A stretch of DNA of 64,000 nucleotides, from NCBI GenBank assembly GCA_021819085.1, contig JAKASJ010000001.1:248001-312000 (forward strand). Reading direction: 5' to 3'. The notes under the pieces are model-generated. The model did no database searches. It was given only the letters and a program-made list of their open reading frames with translations, and had not been told where the DNA came from. This document shows positions 63,836-64,000 of the stretch, piece after piece (position 1 is the first letter of the stretch; every line of letters starts with the position of its first letter). Source of the stretch: Pseudomonadota bacterium. Its GTDB lineage: Bacteria; Pseudomonadota; Gammaproteobacteria; Acidiferrobacterales; UBA6901. The position numbers and the translations under genes were made by a program.

Positions 63836-64000
63836 TCTCGCTGATGGCAGTGCCGGCCTGATGCGGCCGGATTGCCCCTGCCTGTGTGAGCTGCTATGGG
63901 ACCGGCGTCTTTGCTTCCGGTCGCCATCCTCGGTTAAGGACGTCGCGGCCCTGCGGGTTTATTCCCTCGGCCGCCCCAAGCAGCGGTACATGACCGAACA

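Overview
The window looks like a piece of the chromosome of a GC-rich gammaproteobacterial chemolithoautotroph. The evidence is a red-type (form IC) RuBisCO locus with CbbX and a divergent CbbR, sulfur-type genes (YeeE/YedE transporter pair, DsrE-like secreted proteins, DsbG-like protein), and a dcd-mrp/metG-rnfB-nth-DUF1841 neighbourhood of gammaproteobacterial type. A sulfur oxidiser of the Acidiferrobacter/Sulfurifustis kind would fit, but this is an inference from gene content. No rRNA, transposase, phage or CRISPR is visible. The only tRNA signal is a damaged selenocysteine tRNA.

Region by region. 1-6.2 kb: the 3' end of homoserine dehydrogenase, a split YeeE/YedE transporter, a secreted DsrE-like protein, dcd and mrp (minus strand) and metG. 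6.2-16 kb: an isoprenylcysteine-methyltransferase-like membrane protein, an RnfB-type ferredoxin, mprF-acvB (aminoacylation of phosphatidylglycerol and its hydrolysis), a small unknown protein, nth, a FIST sensor protein, DUF1841, and two glycosyltransferases of the arsenosugar-associated type. 16.1-18.2 kb: a regulatory stretch with a palindrome, a promoter, a structured RNA ending in a terminator and a 33-codon ORF with a strong ribosome site, followed by a soluble DUF2156 transferase and a RimI-like acetyltransferase. This is the most intriguing cassette in the window. 18-26.3 kb: a beta-hydroxyacid dehydrogenase, an alpha/beta hydrolase, a CBS protein, an MFS transporter, a methyltransferase, then NfeD and an SPFH protein.

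26.5-35 kb: the tRNA-Sec remnant, ppnP overlapping a PAS sensor kinase, an aldo/keto reductase, then the carbon-fixation locus cbbL-cbbS-cbbX plus a small coupled gene, with cbbR divergent. 35-49.5 kb is an accessory region: two tandem Crp-like regulators, a GGDEF protein with a broken active site, a very large cyclic beta-1,2-glucan synthase, a BON lipoprotein and a DUF1328 membrane protein. It points to cell-envelope and osmotic adaptation. 49.8-64 kb: a B12-binding radical SAM protein, AsmA, a universal stress protein, argG, a pyruvate dehydrogenase operon in which E2 and E3 are one polypeptide, a DsbG-like protein, a DUF2934 protein and a second DsrE-like secreted protein.

Taken together, RuBisCO with its activase supplies carbon, pyruvate dehydrogenase feeds acetyl-CoA into biosynthesis, and the mprF/acvB, glucan synthase, BON, AsmA and SPFH genes maintain the envelope. 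Several genes overlap by 4 nt (ATGA), so translational coupling is common. Perfect GC-rich hairpins without a long U-tract lie between convergent genes at 6.2 and 63.2 kb and probably act as terminators.
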